A stretch of 64,000 nucleotides of DNA from ANME-2 cluster archaeon (GTDB taxonomy: Archaea; Halobacteriota; Methanosarcinia; Methanosarcinales; Methanocomedenaceae), in assembly GCA_023544605.1 (NCBI GenBank), contig JAMJFQ010000001.1, positions 14,020 to 78,019 of the forward strand, given 5' to 3'. Positions 27,370 to 35,896 of this stretch are shown here, piece after piece; the first letter of the stretch is position 1, and every line of letters begins with the position of its first letter. The notes under the pieces are model-generated. The model was given only the letters and a program-made list of their open reading frames with translations, did not search any database and was not told where the DNA came from. The translations under genes were made by a program, and so were the position numbers.

Positions 27370-27830
27370 TGTACTCTGTGGTACGGCTTAGAAGTACCGT
27401 CAATACCAGACCCGAGATAAGGGATACCCTTAAGATGCTCAGGCTGAACAGGGTCAATCATTGTGTTGTTCTCAGTGAGAATGTCCATAACAAGGGTATG
27501 ATCCAGAAAGTGAAGGATTATGTGGCATGGGGTAACATCACCCCGGAAGCTCTTGCGCAATTGATGCATAAAAGGGGCGAATTGAGGGGCGGTGCCAGGT
27601 TGACCGATGAATATGTGAAGGAGCATACATCATTCGATGGTATTGATGCACTGGCGCAGGCTATCCATTCAGGCGACATTTCTATGAAGGATGTGCCGCA
27701 GCTCAAACCGCTGTTCAGGCTTCATCCTCCCAGAAAAGGACACAAAGGTATCAAGAAGACTGTGCCTGAAGGCGGTGTACTGGGATATCATGGCGAGGAC
27801 ATTAATGCCCTCCTTCATAAGATGAGGTGA
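27369..27830 (+). CDS. rpl30: Ribosomal protein L30 (uL30)
   Basis: 153 residues, archaeal long form: VVRLRSTVNTRPEIRDTLKMLRLNRVNHCVV and the C-terminal FRLHPPRKGHKGIKK. Confidence 0.96.
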   Translation: MYSVVRLRSTVNTRPEIRDTLKMLRLNRVNHCVVLSENVHNKGMIQKVKDYVAWGNITPEALAQLMHKRGELRGGARLTDEYVKEHTSFDGIDALAQAIHSGDISMKDVPQLKPLFRLHPPRKGHKGIKKTVPEGGVLGYHGEDINALLHKMR

Positions 27831-27835
27831 TTCAT

Positions 27836-28330
27836 ATGAAAAAGAATGTAAGCAAATTCAGAGGTTCACGGACATGTGGAGGCGGTACCCATAAGAACCG
27901 GAGAGGCGGTGGCAGCCGTGGAGGACGCGGCAAAGCAGGTGGATGTAAACACCATTTTGTACGCAACTACCTCAATGGCCTTGCCTATGGGAAACACGGC
28001 TTCAAACGACCACAGAAGATGTTATCTTATCTGCCTATCGTGAACGTGGGTGAACTGGATGAACTGGCTGAACAACTGGTTTTGGACGCCCAGGCGCAAA
28101 AGGAAGGCGACGTATTCCACATAAACCTGGCTGAATTGTACATTGATAAGGTGCTGGGCAGCGGTATGGTGACCAAATCCATGGTGTTGACGGTTTCACA
28201 ATGCAGCGAGAAAGCAAAGACCAAGATAGAAGAGGCTGGCGGTAGCGTTGTGGAGTATGTTCCATCAGGGGTCGAGCAGTTTCCCGAGCCGCAAGAGCCT
28301 TTTGAACCGGTTGATGAAAAAATCGACTAA
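27836..28330 (+). CDS. rpl15: Ribosomal protein L15 (uL15)
   Basis: 164 residues from ATG 27836; KFRGSRTCGGGTHKNRRGGGSRGGRGKAGG is the Gly/Arg-rich N-terminal extension. GAGGTGATT covers the L30 stop and serves as ribosome site. The last ribosomal protein before secY. Confidence 0.96.
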   Translation: MKKNVSKFRGSRTCGGGTHKNRRGGGSRGGRGKAGGCKHHFVRNYLNGLAYGKHGFKRPQKMLSYLPIVNVGELDELAEQLVLDAQAQKEGDVFHINLAELYIDKVLGSGMVTKSMVLTVSQCSEKAKTKIEEAGGSVVEYVPSGVEQFPEPQEPFEPVDEKID

Positions 28331-28349
28331 AATTATGAAATTGGAATAG

Positions 28350-28376
28350 AAAACAATAATGTTAAATTATTGTTTT
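28350..28376. terminator. Perfect 11-bp AT-rich inverted repeat between L15 and secY
   Basis: AAAACAATAAT at 28350-28360 and ATTATTGTTTT at 28366-28376 are exact reverse complements with a 5-base loop, 20 bp past the L15 stop. It ends in a T-run, so it may terminate or attenuate part of the ribosomal transcript, or mark an mRNA processing point before secY. It could also sit in a promoter for secY. Confidence 0.45.
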
Positions 28377-28413
28377 ACTATTCAATTATTCTAATAATAC
28401 ACAGGTGCATCTG

Positions 28414-29955
28414 ATGACCTTCAAGGATACTATAGAACCATTTTTAAGAAGACTGCCTGCGGTGTCAAGACCTGAAGGGCATGTGCATTTCAAGAAGAAA
28501 CTGGGCTGGACCATAGGTATATTGCTCCTTTACTTCGCCCTGTCCAATATTCCTCTTTTTGGCATGTCCGCGGAATCCATAGACCTGTTTGAACAGTACA
28601 GAGCATTCTTTGCCGGGGCCTCAGGCTCACTCATGCTATTAGGTATCGGCCCCATTGTTACTGCATCCATCGTGCTGCAATTATTGGTAGGTGCTGATGT
28701 AATCAGGATGGACCTGAGTGACCCGCAGGACCAGGCTATCTTCCAGGGAACCCAGAAATTACTGGTGTTTGTTATGATCGTGCTGGAATCTTTACCCCAG
28801 ATATTGGGCGGATATATCCTTCCGGATATTGGTCTGGCAACGATACTCTCAGCGGATTTTAATCTTTCACCGGCAGGTGGAGTGGATCTGGTCATATTAA
28901 TAATCTTTATCCAGATATTCATTGGCGGCACTCTGGTGCTGTTCATGGATGAGGTGGTATCCAAATGGGGTATCGGTTCAGGTGTCGGCCTGTTCATTGT
29001 GGCAGGTGTGGCCCAGTCGATCGTAACGGGCCTGTTCAGTATCACCAGACCAGGCGGACCTGGCAGTGCACCTGTCGGATTGCTCCCTAAATGGTTGTTT
29101 TTCACCACTGATGTGGGGCTGGGTAACTTGCTGGCAGACAATATGTTCCAGAACGTGTTCATTGACGGTGGAATACTAGCACTGATTAGTACAATTTTGA
29201 TATTCCTCATGGTAGTGTATGTGGAATCTACACGTATCGAGATCCCCTTGGCACACAGTGCAGTTCGGGGTGCCAGAGGACGATTCCCTGTCAAGCTTAT
29301 CTATGCCAGTGTGCTTCCCATGATCCTGGTCAGGGCACTGCAGGCCAATCTCCAGATGATTGGTCTGCTACTGTACGGCAAGGGGATCACATTCCTTGGC
29401 ACGTTCACCGGTAATACTGCAACCAGTGGACTGATGTATTACCTGGCACCTCTTAACAGTCCCAGTGACTGGATACCCAGTCTGGTGAAACAGAACTTCG
29501 CCGACCTTAATACCCAGTATGCCAACACGACAGGGTTTGTACCTGTGGATGTGCCAGCCACTTGGCAGATAGGTATGCATGTGTTTGTCGATGCTGCCAT
29601 GTTGATCCTTGGCGGAATCATATTTGCGCTGTTCTGGGTGGAAACCACAGGAATGAACGCCAAGAACACAGCCCAGAAGATACACAATTCGGGTATGCAG
29701 ATACCGGGATTCAGGCGGAACATTGACAGTATCGAGCGGGTTATGAACCGGTACATCCCCAGGGTTACTATTATCGGCGGTGCTTTTATCGGCCTGTTGA
29801 CACTGGTGGCCAGCTTATTGGGCACGCTGGGAGGTGCGGGTGGTACAGGTCTGCTGCTGGCTGTAAGTATTGTGTATCGTCTGTATGAGGACCTGGCATC
29901 CGAACAGATGATGGAGATGCATCCAATGATGAGACAGTTCCTTGGAGGCACCTGA
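28414..29955 (+). CDS. secY: Preprotein translocase channel SecY
   Basis: 513 residues with about ten membrane helices; forms the protein-conducting channel with SecE and Sec61-beta. LLGIGPIVTASIVLQLLVGAD (helix 2b/plug side), SKWGIGSGVGLFIVAGVAQSI and the cytoplasmic RGARGRFPVKLIYASVLPMIL loop that binds the ribosome are seen. GTG 28405 is in frame, but AGGTG at 28403-28407 favours ATG 28414. Confidence 0.97.
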   Translation: MTFKDTIEPFLRRLPAVSRPEGHVHFKKKLGWTIGILLLYFALSNIPLFGMSAESIDLFEQYRAFFAGASGSLMLLGIGPIVTASIVLQLLVGADVIRMDLSDPQDQAIFQGTQKLLVFVMIVLESLPQILGGYILPDIGLATILSADFNLSPAGGVDLVILIIFIQIFIGGTLVLFMDEVVSKWGIGSGVGLFIVAGVAQSIVTGLFSITRPGGPGSAPVGLLPKWLFFTTDVGLGNLLADNMFQNVFIDGGILALISTILIFLMVVYVESTRIEIPLAHSAVRGARGRFPVKLIYASVLPMILVRALQANLQMIGLLLYGKGITFLGTFTGNTATSGLMYYLAPLNSPSDWIPSLVKQNFADLNTQYANTTGFVPVDVPATWQIGMHVFVDAAMLILGGIIFALFWVETTGMNAKNTAQKIHNSGMQIPGFRRNIDSIERVMNRYIPRVTIIGGAFIGLLTLVASLLGTLGGAGGTGLLLAVSIVYRLYEDLASEQMMEMHPMMRQFLGGT

Positions 29956-29959
29956 AACA

Positions 29960-30610
29960 ATGGTCAATCTGGTACTGGTGGGTGCACCAGGCGCGGGCAA
30001 AGGTACCCAGGCCATGAAGATCTCACAGAAATACGCTATACCTCATATATCCACGGGTGATATTTTGAGGGACAACCTGGAACGGGGTACCCAACTGGGT
30101 CTTCAAGCAAAGGAATTCATGGACCGCGGGGAACTGGTACCTGACATTGTGCTAATAGGTATTATTAAAGACAGGCTGTCAGAGCCGGATACTGCTACAG
30201 GGTTTCTGCTGGACGGTTATCCGCGCACATTTCCACAGGCTGAGGCATTGGATGATATTCTGGGCCAGATAACAAAGGAACTGGATGTGGTGATCGATAT
30301 CGAAGTACCGGATGAGGTACTGGTTAAGCGGTTGGCTGGAAGGAGGATGTGCCGCTGTGGTGCCAGTTATCATGTACTATTCAACCCACCAGAGGTAGAC
30401 GGGAAATGTGATCATTGTGATGGGGAGCTGTACCAGCGGGATGATGATACCGAAGAAGCTGTGAAAACAAGATTGGTGGCCTATTATGCCCAGACCCACC
30501 CATTGATTGATTATTATAGCACGAAAGGTCTGCTCAGGACCGTGAACGGTACTGGCAGCATCGATGATATTTTTAGAGAAATATGTGCTGCAATAGATCG
30601 GATATTGTAG
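29960..30610 (+). CDS. adk: Adenylate kinase, zinc-LID type
   Basis: 216 residues. Balances ATP, ADP and AMP. P-loop LVGAPGAGKGTQA at the start, DGYPRTFPQAEAL, and a LID domain with RMCRCGASYH and CDHCDG cysteine pairs that should bind zinc. This is the bacterial-like form found in the secY operon of Methanosarcinales and haloarchaea. TTGGAGG is 11 bases before ATG 29960, four bases after the secY stop. Confidence 0.95.
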   Translation: MVNLVLVGAPGAGKGTQAMKISQKYAIPHISTGDILRDNLERGTQLGLQAKEFMDRGELVPDIVLIGIIKDRLSEPDTATGFLLDGYPRTFPQAEALDDILGQITKELDVVIDIEVPDEVLVKRLAGRRMCRCGASYHVLFNPPEVDGKCDHCDGELYQRDDDTEEAVKTRLVAYYAQTHPLIDYYSTKGLLRTVNGTGSIDDIFREICAAIDRIL

Positions 30611-30622
30611 TTGGGAATAAGC

Positions 30623-31234
30623 ATGTCGAACACAAACTGGAAGCAGACACTGGATAGGGCCGCATTAGCCCTTGGTTTCGGACTGATGCTCGGAATTATT
30701 GTATTAGGAGAAAATTTCAGGGTACAGGTAGGGGAAGTAGTTCAAATTATGCTTGGCCCATTGCCCGAGATGTTACCTTTTCACATAATGCTGTTCGTCA
30801 TGGCTGCTATTACCGGTCTGTATGCTTCGCTGATACAGAAATACACCATGGACTGGGAACTGATGCGGCGGGTGCAGGACCAGATGAAGCATTTCCAGCA
30901 GGAGTTCAAGGAAGCGCAAATGGCAGATAACCAGGCTAAAATAAAGAAACTGGAAGCACAGCGCTCAGTCATGATGGAAGACCAGATGAAGATGAGTAAA
31001 CAGCAGTTCAAACCCATGGCATATATCAGTATTATCTCGTTGCCACTGTTCATGTGGGCATACCTGTTCATTAGCCAGCACCCTGATCCCATATTGATAT
31101 TTCCGTTCTGGGGCGAGAAGATCCTGACCGGTTTTGCACTGGGACCCATCCAGTACTGGATATACTGGTATTTTATCTGTAGTATGCCAATAAGCCAGAT
31201 CATACGAAAGAGCCTGAACATCGGCGGCGTTTGA
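30623..31234 (+). CDS. DUF106 membrane protein, archaeal Oxa1/YidC/EMC3-related insertase
   Basis: 203 residues. One membrane helix near the N-terminus, a second at about 55-75, a charged amphipathic/coiled-coil stretch (about 80-130: RRVQDQMKHFQQEF to DQMKMSKQQF), then two further hydrophobic segments. This topology with a cytosolic coiled coil is that of DUF106 proteins, which are placed in the Oxa1 superfamily of membrane insertases. Position next to secY suits the role. ATG 30623 is preferred to TTG 30611. Confidence 0.88.
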   Translation: MSNTNWKQTLDRAALALGFGLMLGIIVLGENFRVQVGEVVQIMLGPLPEMLPFHIMLFVMAAITGLYASLIQKYTMDWELMRRVQDQMKHFQQEFKEAQMADNQAKIKKLEAQRSVMMEDQMKMSKQQFKPMAYISIISLPLFMWAYLFISQHPDPILIFPFWGEKILTGFALGPIQYWIYWYFICSMPISQIIRKSLNIGGV

Positions 31235-31236
31235 AT

Positions 31237-31776
31237 ATGATAATCACTGTAAGCGGTCCTCCGGGGAGCGGGAAGAGTACGCTTTCAAAGATCATTGCGA
31301 AACATTTCAACCTCGAACTTGTATCATCAGGCGATGTATTCCGTGCTATGGCTGCAAAGCGCAATGTGAGTTTGGAGGAGTTCGGGCATATTGCCGAGGC
31401 TGATCCTGCCATTGATAAGGAGATAGACCTTTCACAGATGGAACTATCAAAGACCGGGGGGGATTTCCTATTCGAGGGTAGGCTTTCGGGCAGGTTGATA
31501 GATGCTGATCTGAAGATCATGCTCAAGACCGATATGCAGGTCAGGGCGCGCAGGATATCTGAGCGGGAAAATATCCCTTTGGAGCAAGCTATGCATGAGA
31601 CCGTTGAGCGCCAGGAGAGTGAGGCTAAGCGGTACCTGAAATACTATGGTTTTGACAATTCTGATTTGACGCTGTATGACCTGGTGCTGGAGTCCAGTGT
31701 GTGGGACCCGCAGGCAATCGCAAATATCGCCATTACAGCAATTGAATCAATGAAGGATAAAGAGCGGAGGGGTTAG
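31237..31776 (+). CDS. cmk: Archaeal cytidylate kinase
   Basis: 179 residues. Phosphorylates CMP/dCMP with ATP. P-loop ITVSGPPGSGKSTLSKIIA at residues 3-20, LVSSGDVFRAMA, EGRLSGRL and the LID region RARRISERE. ATG at 31237 just after the DUF106 stop. No L34e or L14e genes flank it, in contrast to many other archaea. Confidence 0.93.
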   Translation: MIITVSGPPGSGKSTLSKIIAKHFNLELVSSGDVFRAMAAKRNVSLEEFGHIAEADPAIDKEIDLSQMELSKTGGDFLFEGRLSGRLIDADLKIMLKTDMQVRARRISERENIPLEQAMHETVERQESEAKRYLKYYGFDNSDLTLYDLVLESSVWDPQAIANIAITAIESMKDKERRG

Positions 31777-32784
31777 ATGAAGCGCACACTGCCTGCTGAT
31801 ATCGAGCGGGAATTGAAAGAGAAGGTAGATGATACCACTGACCCTACATATGGATTTCTGCCTAACAAACGCCCTATACTGGAGCACATTAAGAATGGGG
31901 TCATCAATCTGGACAAACCGTCCGGGCCGACCAGCCACGAGGTAGTGTCCTGGATAAAGAAGATACTTGACCTACCCAGGGCAGGACACGGCGGGACACT
32001 GGACCCCAAGGTCACGGGACTGCTGCCTGTAATGCTGGGAGATGCTACCAAGTCAGTGGGGGCGCTGATGAGTGCAGGGAAAGAATATATATGTTTAATG
32101 AAATTACACTCCACCGTAAAAAAGACCGCTCTTAACAGGGTTGTCCAGGAGTTTACCGGTCCGATTTACCAAAGACCTCCGGTCAAGTCTGCAGTGAAGC
32201 GTGAGGTAAGGATAAGGAATATCTATTACCTTGATATCCTTGAGATGGAAGGTACCAGCGTGCTGATGCGCGTTGGTTGTGAGTCTGGGACCTATATCCG
32301 GAAGCTGTGTCATGATATGGGCGCGGCGCTGGGTACTGGTGCACATATGCAGGAACTCCGGCGTACACGCAGCGGACCGTTTCAAGAAGACGACAGCAAG
32401 ATAACGCTGTTCGATCTGAAGGATGCGATGGTGATATACCAGGAGTCCGGGGATGAGAGCGAATTGCGGCGGGTGATACTGCCAATGGAGGCGGGTCTTG
32501 TCCATTTGCCCCGCATCGTGATACGCGACAGCACTGTGGATGCCATCTGTCATGGAGCCAGCCTGGCCGCACCCGGTGTGGTGAAGGTTGATACCGGTAT
32601 GAACCCGGGTGACAGGGCACTGGTCATGAGCCTGAAGGGCGAAGCGGTGGCGCTGGCAGATACCTTGATGGACTCGGATGCCATGCTGGAAGCGGATACC
32701 GGTCTGGTGGCCAATACAAAACGGGTGCTGATGCCTGAAGGTATGTATCCAAAGGGTTGGACAGCAAAGACGAAAAAAAGGTGA
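31777..32784 (+). CDS. cbf5: tRNA/rRNA pseudouridine synthase Cbf5 (TruB family)
   Basis: 335 residues. Catalytic subunit of H/ACA ribonucleoproteins, also makes pseudouridine 55 in tRNA. Catalytic core AGHGGTLDPKVTGLLPV (Asp after Leu), KEYICLMKLH, QRPPVKSAVKREVRIR, CESGTYIRKLCHDMG, and a C-terminal PUA domain (GASLAAPGVVKVDTGMNPGDRALVM). GGAGG precedes the ATG, which is adjacent to the cmk stop. Confidence 0.96.
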   Translation: MKRTLPADIERELKEKVDDTTDPTYGFLPNKRPILEHIKNGVINLDKPSGPTSHEVVSWIKKILDLPRAGHGGTLDPKVTGLLPVMLGDATKSVGALMSAGKEYICLMKLHSTVKKTALNRVVQEFTGPIYQRPPVKSAVKREVRIRNIYYLDILEMEGTSVLMRVGCESGTYIRKLCHDMGAALGTGAHMQELRRTRSGPFQEDDSKITLFDLKDAMVIYQESGDESELRRVILPMEAGLVHLPRIVIRDSTVDAICHGASLAAPGVVKVDTGMNPGDRALVMSLKGEAVALADTLMDSDAMLEADTGLVANTKRVLMPEGMYPKGWTAKTKKR

Positions 32785-32834
32785 CAAAACGGACTGAAAA
32801 ATTATCAGTTAAACGAAAAATAAGACACCTATAA

Positions 32835-32919
32835 GCCGAGGTAGTCTAGCGGTATGGCGCAAGCCTGGAAAGCTTGTGGGGCTTGGTTCCCCTCGGGAGT
32901 TCGAATCTCCCCCTCGGCG
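32835..32919 (+). tRNA. tRNA-Ser (anticodon GGA)
   Basis: Acceptor arms GCCGAGG (32835-32841) and CCTCGGC (32912-32918) pair fully. Anticodon stem CAAGC/GCTTG encloses loop CTGGAAA, giving anticodon GGA. A long variable arm (GGGG/CCCC stem) as in class II tRNAs and a T arm GGGAG-TTCGAAT-CTCCC follow; discriminator G, no encoded CCA. Two bp from the ferredoxin stop on the opposite strand. Confidence 0.95.
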
Positions 32920-32920
32920 C

Positions 32921-33130
32921 TTATTTTTCTGAAATGCTCACCGCACCCTTGCAATCCTCAACACAAACCCCGCACCCGATACACTTCTCAGGGTCCACCA
33001 CAGGCTTTTCCATCAAAAACACATTGATCTTCCTTCGCGTAATAGCACCCTGCTTGCATACATCAGGCAGCGGGCACATGGGTGAATTATCACATTGGTC
33101 AGGGTCGATATACGCTACTTTTTTAGCCAT
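32921..33130 (-). CDS. Two-cluster ferredoxin-like protein
   Basis: 69 residues with CDNSPMCPLPDVC near the start and a classical CIGCGVCVEDC near the end, so one regular [4Fe-4S] site and one less regular. The ATG at 33130 (MAKKVAYIDPDQ) is nine bases after GGAGTGA; an upstream in-frame ATG at 33160 lies inside the methyltransferase. Probably an electron carrier; it is co-directional with the methyltransferase 8 bp upstream. Confidence 0.8.
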   Translation of the reverse strand: MAKKVAYIDPDQCDNSPMCPLPDVCKQGAITRRKINVFLMEKPVVDPEKCIGCGVCVEDCKGAVSISEK

Positions 33131-33138
33131 CTTATGAT

Positions 33139-33711
33139 TCACTCCGGCGGTCTGGAACACACTACAAGGTAATGATACGGTCCAGCCTCCCTCGTCTCCA
33201 CCAGTTCGAATCCGCTTAGCCGCAGTAAGTCTAAAACATCCAGTTCAGAGAAACGATGTTCCACAGGCGGACCCACCGGTGTCTCTTCTTTCTTCCAGTC
33301 AACCACTACCAGGATACCGTCGCTCTCCAGTATCCTTATAACCTCTTTCAGTACCAAAGGGTGGTCATCCAGTTCATGGAACACATTTGCCATGAACACT
33401 ACATCAGCTGCCCCGTCAGGCACAGGGAAACTGGACTCACCTGACAATACAGGCTTGATATTGGTGATGTTTAGGATTCGTGCTTTGCTTTGAATAACCT
33501 CCACCATCTCATCCAGAATATCCAGTGCATATACCTCTTTTACTAGTGCAGCGGCTGGAAATGCGAAATATCCGGTTCCTGCACCGACATCAACAAATAC
33601 CGTATTTTCTCTCAGATAAAGCATCTTAAGAATGGATTCGGGGTCAAGGAACTCTTTGCGACCGGGGTCATCAAGTACTGCAACGTTTTTTGCATCGAAT
33701 TTATGGGACAT
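33139..33711 (-). CDS. Class I SAM-dependent methyltransferase
   Basis: 190 residues. Motif I VFVDVGAGTGYFAFPAA, motif II YALDILDEMVEVIQ, and VFMANVFHELDDHP before LVVVDWKKEETPVGPP. It resembles UbiE/arsenite-methyltransferase-like small enzymes but lacks the signature cysteines of ArsM, so the substrate is unknown. GGAGATT supports the ATG at 33711. Probably one operon with the ferredoxin-like gene. Confidence 0.82.
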   Translation of the reverse strand: MSHKFDAKNVAVLDDPGRKEFLDPESILKMLYLRENTVFVDVGAGTGYFAFPAAALVKEVYALDILDEMVEVIQSKARILNITNIKPVLSGESSFPVPDGAADVVFMANVFHELDDHPLVLKEVIRILESDGILVVVDWKKEETPVGPPVEHRFSELDVLDLLRLSGFELVETREAGPYHYLVVCSRPPE

Positions 33712-33873
33712 GTAAATCTCCATTCATTTTATAATCATAAAGGGATATAAATTTATTGTGCGGTTTTGGCACAAACACACAATACTCTGTAATTTTATTT
33801 CATTAACATTCAAATAACCGTTGCCATCAGCCGTCGAACAGGTTAAATCTCATCAGGTATTACCTACCGTACT

Positions 33874-34548
33874 ATGCGCATATCATATCTGGCCCTTTCA
33901 GAAGCGCGATGCACGGTACAGGTATCTGGCTGCAACTTCAGGTGCCGTGGCTGTTTTAGTAATGAGAGGCACCAGGGTGGTGTGGAAGTATCCCCAGCCC
34001 GCATCGCCGAACACATACCCACAGGCAGGGAAGTTATGCTGGCCGGGGGCGAGCCCACTATGAATAGGCAGGAGCTGCTTTCACTCCTGCATGAACTGGA
34101 GGGGCGCAAGGTCATTATTTCCACCAACGGATACTGCCTGGATAGAGAACTGTTGGAAAACCTCGCTGACGTTACGGTCCACATCGACCTCAAAGCCCTG
34201 GACCCTGACCTGCACAGGTGGTACACGGGCAAGGATAACAGCAGGGTACTGGAAGCAGTAAGGATGCTTCATGACCAGGGATTCGACTTTGAGGTGAACA
34301 CCGTCTATATCCCTGAAGTAATTGATGCTGGTGAGATCGAGCGCATAGCAGCATTTTTGTCAGATATAGGCGATATCAGGTACAAGGTCATACGATACGT
34401 ACCTGTTTGCGGTTTTTCCAGAAGACCGGGAAAAGAAGAGATATTTGCCGCCGTCAGTGCTGCCGGCAAGCATCTGGACACTGTTTCAAGTTCCATTAAA
34501 AACCGCAGTCATCCTGAGCACAGGCACGTGTTGCGACTGGACCGATGA
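33874..34548 (+). CDS. Radical SAM protein
   Basis: 224 residues. The CxxxCxxC motif CNFRCRGC (about 20-27) binds a [4Fe-4S] cluster and S-adenosylmethionine; GGEPTMNRQEL and VIISTNGYCLD follow as in the activase/organiser subgroup. No extra cluster domain is seen. The length fits pyruvate-formate-lyase-activase-like enzymes; the substrate cannot be told. It is monocistronic, with no clear ribosome site. Confidence 0.82.
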   Translation: MRISYLALSEARCTVQVSGCNFRCRGCFSNERHQGGVEVSPARIAEHIPTGREVMLAGGEPTMNRQELLSLLHELEGRKVIISTNGYCLDRELLENLADVTVHIDLKALDPDLHRWYTGKDNSRVLEAVRMLHDQGFDFEVNTVYIPEVIDAGEIERIAAFLSDIGDIRYKVIRYVPVCGFSRRPGKEEIFAAVSAAGKHLDTVSSSIKNRSHPEHRHVLRLDR

Positions 34549-34630
34549 TCTTGTGATCGAATTACTTTCACTCTACTCTTGGCTTTACTATATTAACCGG
34601 GCGGTCAATCCCTGATCGTACAATAAGTAT

Positions 34631-34681
34631 GGGAAGGAATATCACCGTTCACTCTTTTATTCCGTCATACTATTCCTTCCC
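34631..34681. terminator. Inverted repeat between convergent genes
   Basis: GGGAAGGAATA (34631-34641) and TATTCCTTCCC (34671-34681) are exact reverse complements, 29 bases apart, between the converging radical SAM and DUF2240 genes. A shared bidirectional terminator is the simplest reading. Confidence 0.45.
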
Positions 34682-34704
34682 CCATCCCCTTAAAAAGGCC
34701 ATTC

Positions 34705-35163
34705 CTATTTCAGCAGGTTGTTGTATGACTTCTCTATCAGGTCATCCACCTGGATCTGGTACTCTTTTGCCACCAGTATTCCCAGCACCTCTATTGTGAA
34801 CAGCCCCCCGGTCTCGCTGCGCTTTTGATTTATGTTCGCAATGATCTTTTGTTTTTCAAGTCCGGTATTGGCCATTATCCTTTCAACTATCTGCTCGAAC
34901 ACGTCCTTCTCCTGGAACACAGCTGCATCAGGTTTAAATCCTATAGGGATATCCACACTTTCTATATCAAACCGTGCTATGAGCATCCCCTCTTCCCTGG
35001 CTATGATACCGTCATCGATCGCTGCCTTCACAAAAGACTTTGCCGTATCTGGCTTGAACCAGTTAAGGTCCATGGACAGGGCCATGACGAACTCGTTCTC
35101 CTTCAGTCGATCGGTCCCTTTGCGCTTGAAAGGCTGGGCAGCGGTGTACAGAATATCGTTCAT
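34705..35163 (-). CDS. DUF2240 protein
   Basis: 152 residues, archaea-specific DUF2240-type protein: an N-terminal FKRKGTDRLKENEFVMALSMDLNWF and a middle winged-helix-like AIDDGIIAREEGMLI, and an amphipathic C-terminal half. Start ATG 35163 has AGGAAC five bases upstream. It begins 8 bp after radB and is likely co-transcribed; a DNA-repair link is inferred only from that. Confidence 0.75.
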   Translation of the reverse strand: MNDILYTAAQPFKRKGTDRLKENEFVMALSMDLNWFKPDTAKSFVKAAIDDGIIAREEGMLIARFDIESVDIPIGFKPDAAVFQEKDVFEQIVERIMANTGLEKQKIIANINQKRSETGGLFTIEVLGILVAKEYQIQVDDLIEKSYNNLLK

Positions 35164-35170
35164 AATGTTC

Positions 35171-35842
35171 CTATAAAATACCTTTTTCGGTAATAACAAG
35201 TTCTACTGACTGTCCTTCTTCCCTTGAGCGATGTTTTATCAGGGCAGCCCGTCTTATATTGATACCTGTCCTCTCCATCTTTATTATGGTCTTGGAAAGG
35301 TGTTCTATGAGATTACCACCCAGAGGACGTACCCCCCCAGTCTCGGTATCAGTGTAGACCTGGTTTGTTATCACAACCGCCATATCGAATTTCCGTGCCA
35401 GCCTGTGAAGACCTGCCAGCTGTTCCACCAGTTTACGCCTCACACTCGCATTCCCTTCATCGTCCGGCGATAATCCGAACCGGTAAAAGAGGGTGGCAGA
35501 GTCCACGATCACCAGCCCGATACCTGTAGCTGCCAGTTTTTCAATATCCACCACCGCAGAATACTGCTGCTGGAAATCCTTTGGTTCATAGATAATAAGG
35601 TCTTTAGCAAGCTCTTTTGCATCCCCTTGTGCCATCTGGCTGAAACGTTCTGCTGAGAACCCTTCGGTATCGATGATGACCACTCTCTCCCCACCCCTGA
35701 TACACTGTATTGCAAGCTGGGTGCAGATATTTGTCTTGCCAGTACCGGATGCACCGTATACCTGGGTTATTATGCTGCGTTCGATGCCTCCACCCAGCAG
35801 TTCGTCAAGTTTTCCACTCCCTGAAGGCATGCGTTTATCCAC
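35171..35842 (-). CDS. radB: DNA repair and recombination protein RadB
   Basis: 223 residues, RecA-family ATPase without the N-terminal domain of RadA. Walker A GASGTGKTNICTQLA (about 30-44), VVIIDTEGFSAERF, Walker B IGLVIVDSATLFYRF and L2-like VITNQVYTDTETGGVRPLGG. RadB assists RadA in recombination. The start is GTG 35842, or ATG 35830 with residues MPSGSGKLDELL. Confidence 0.93.
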   Translation of the reverse strand: MDKRMPSGSGKLDELLGGGIERSIITQVYGASGTGKTNICTQLAIQCIRGGERVVIIDTEGFSAERFSQMAQGDAKELAKDLIIYEPKDFQQQYSAVVDIEKLAATGIGLVIVDSATLFYRFGLSPDDEGNASVRRKLVEQLAGLHRLARKFDMAVVITNQVYTDTETGGVRPLGGNLIEHLSKTIIKMERTGINIRRAALIKHRSREEGQSVELVITEKGIL

Positions 35843-35896
35843 GGCGCTGTTATTATCGTTATTACTCTGTGTTGTCAGTGTCAGTACCCCTGTCAG

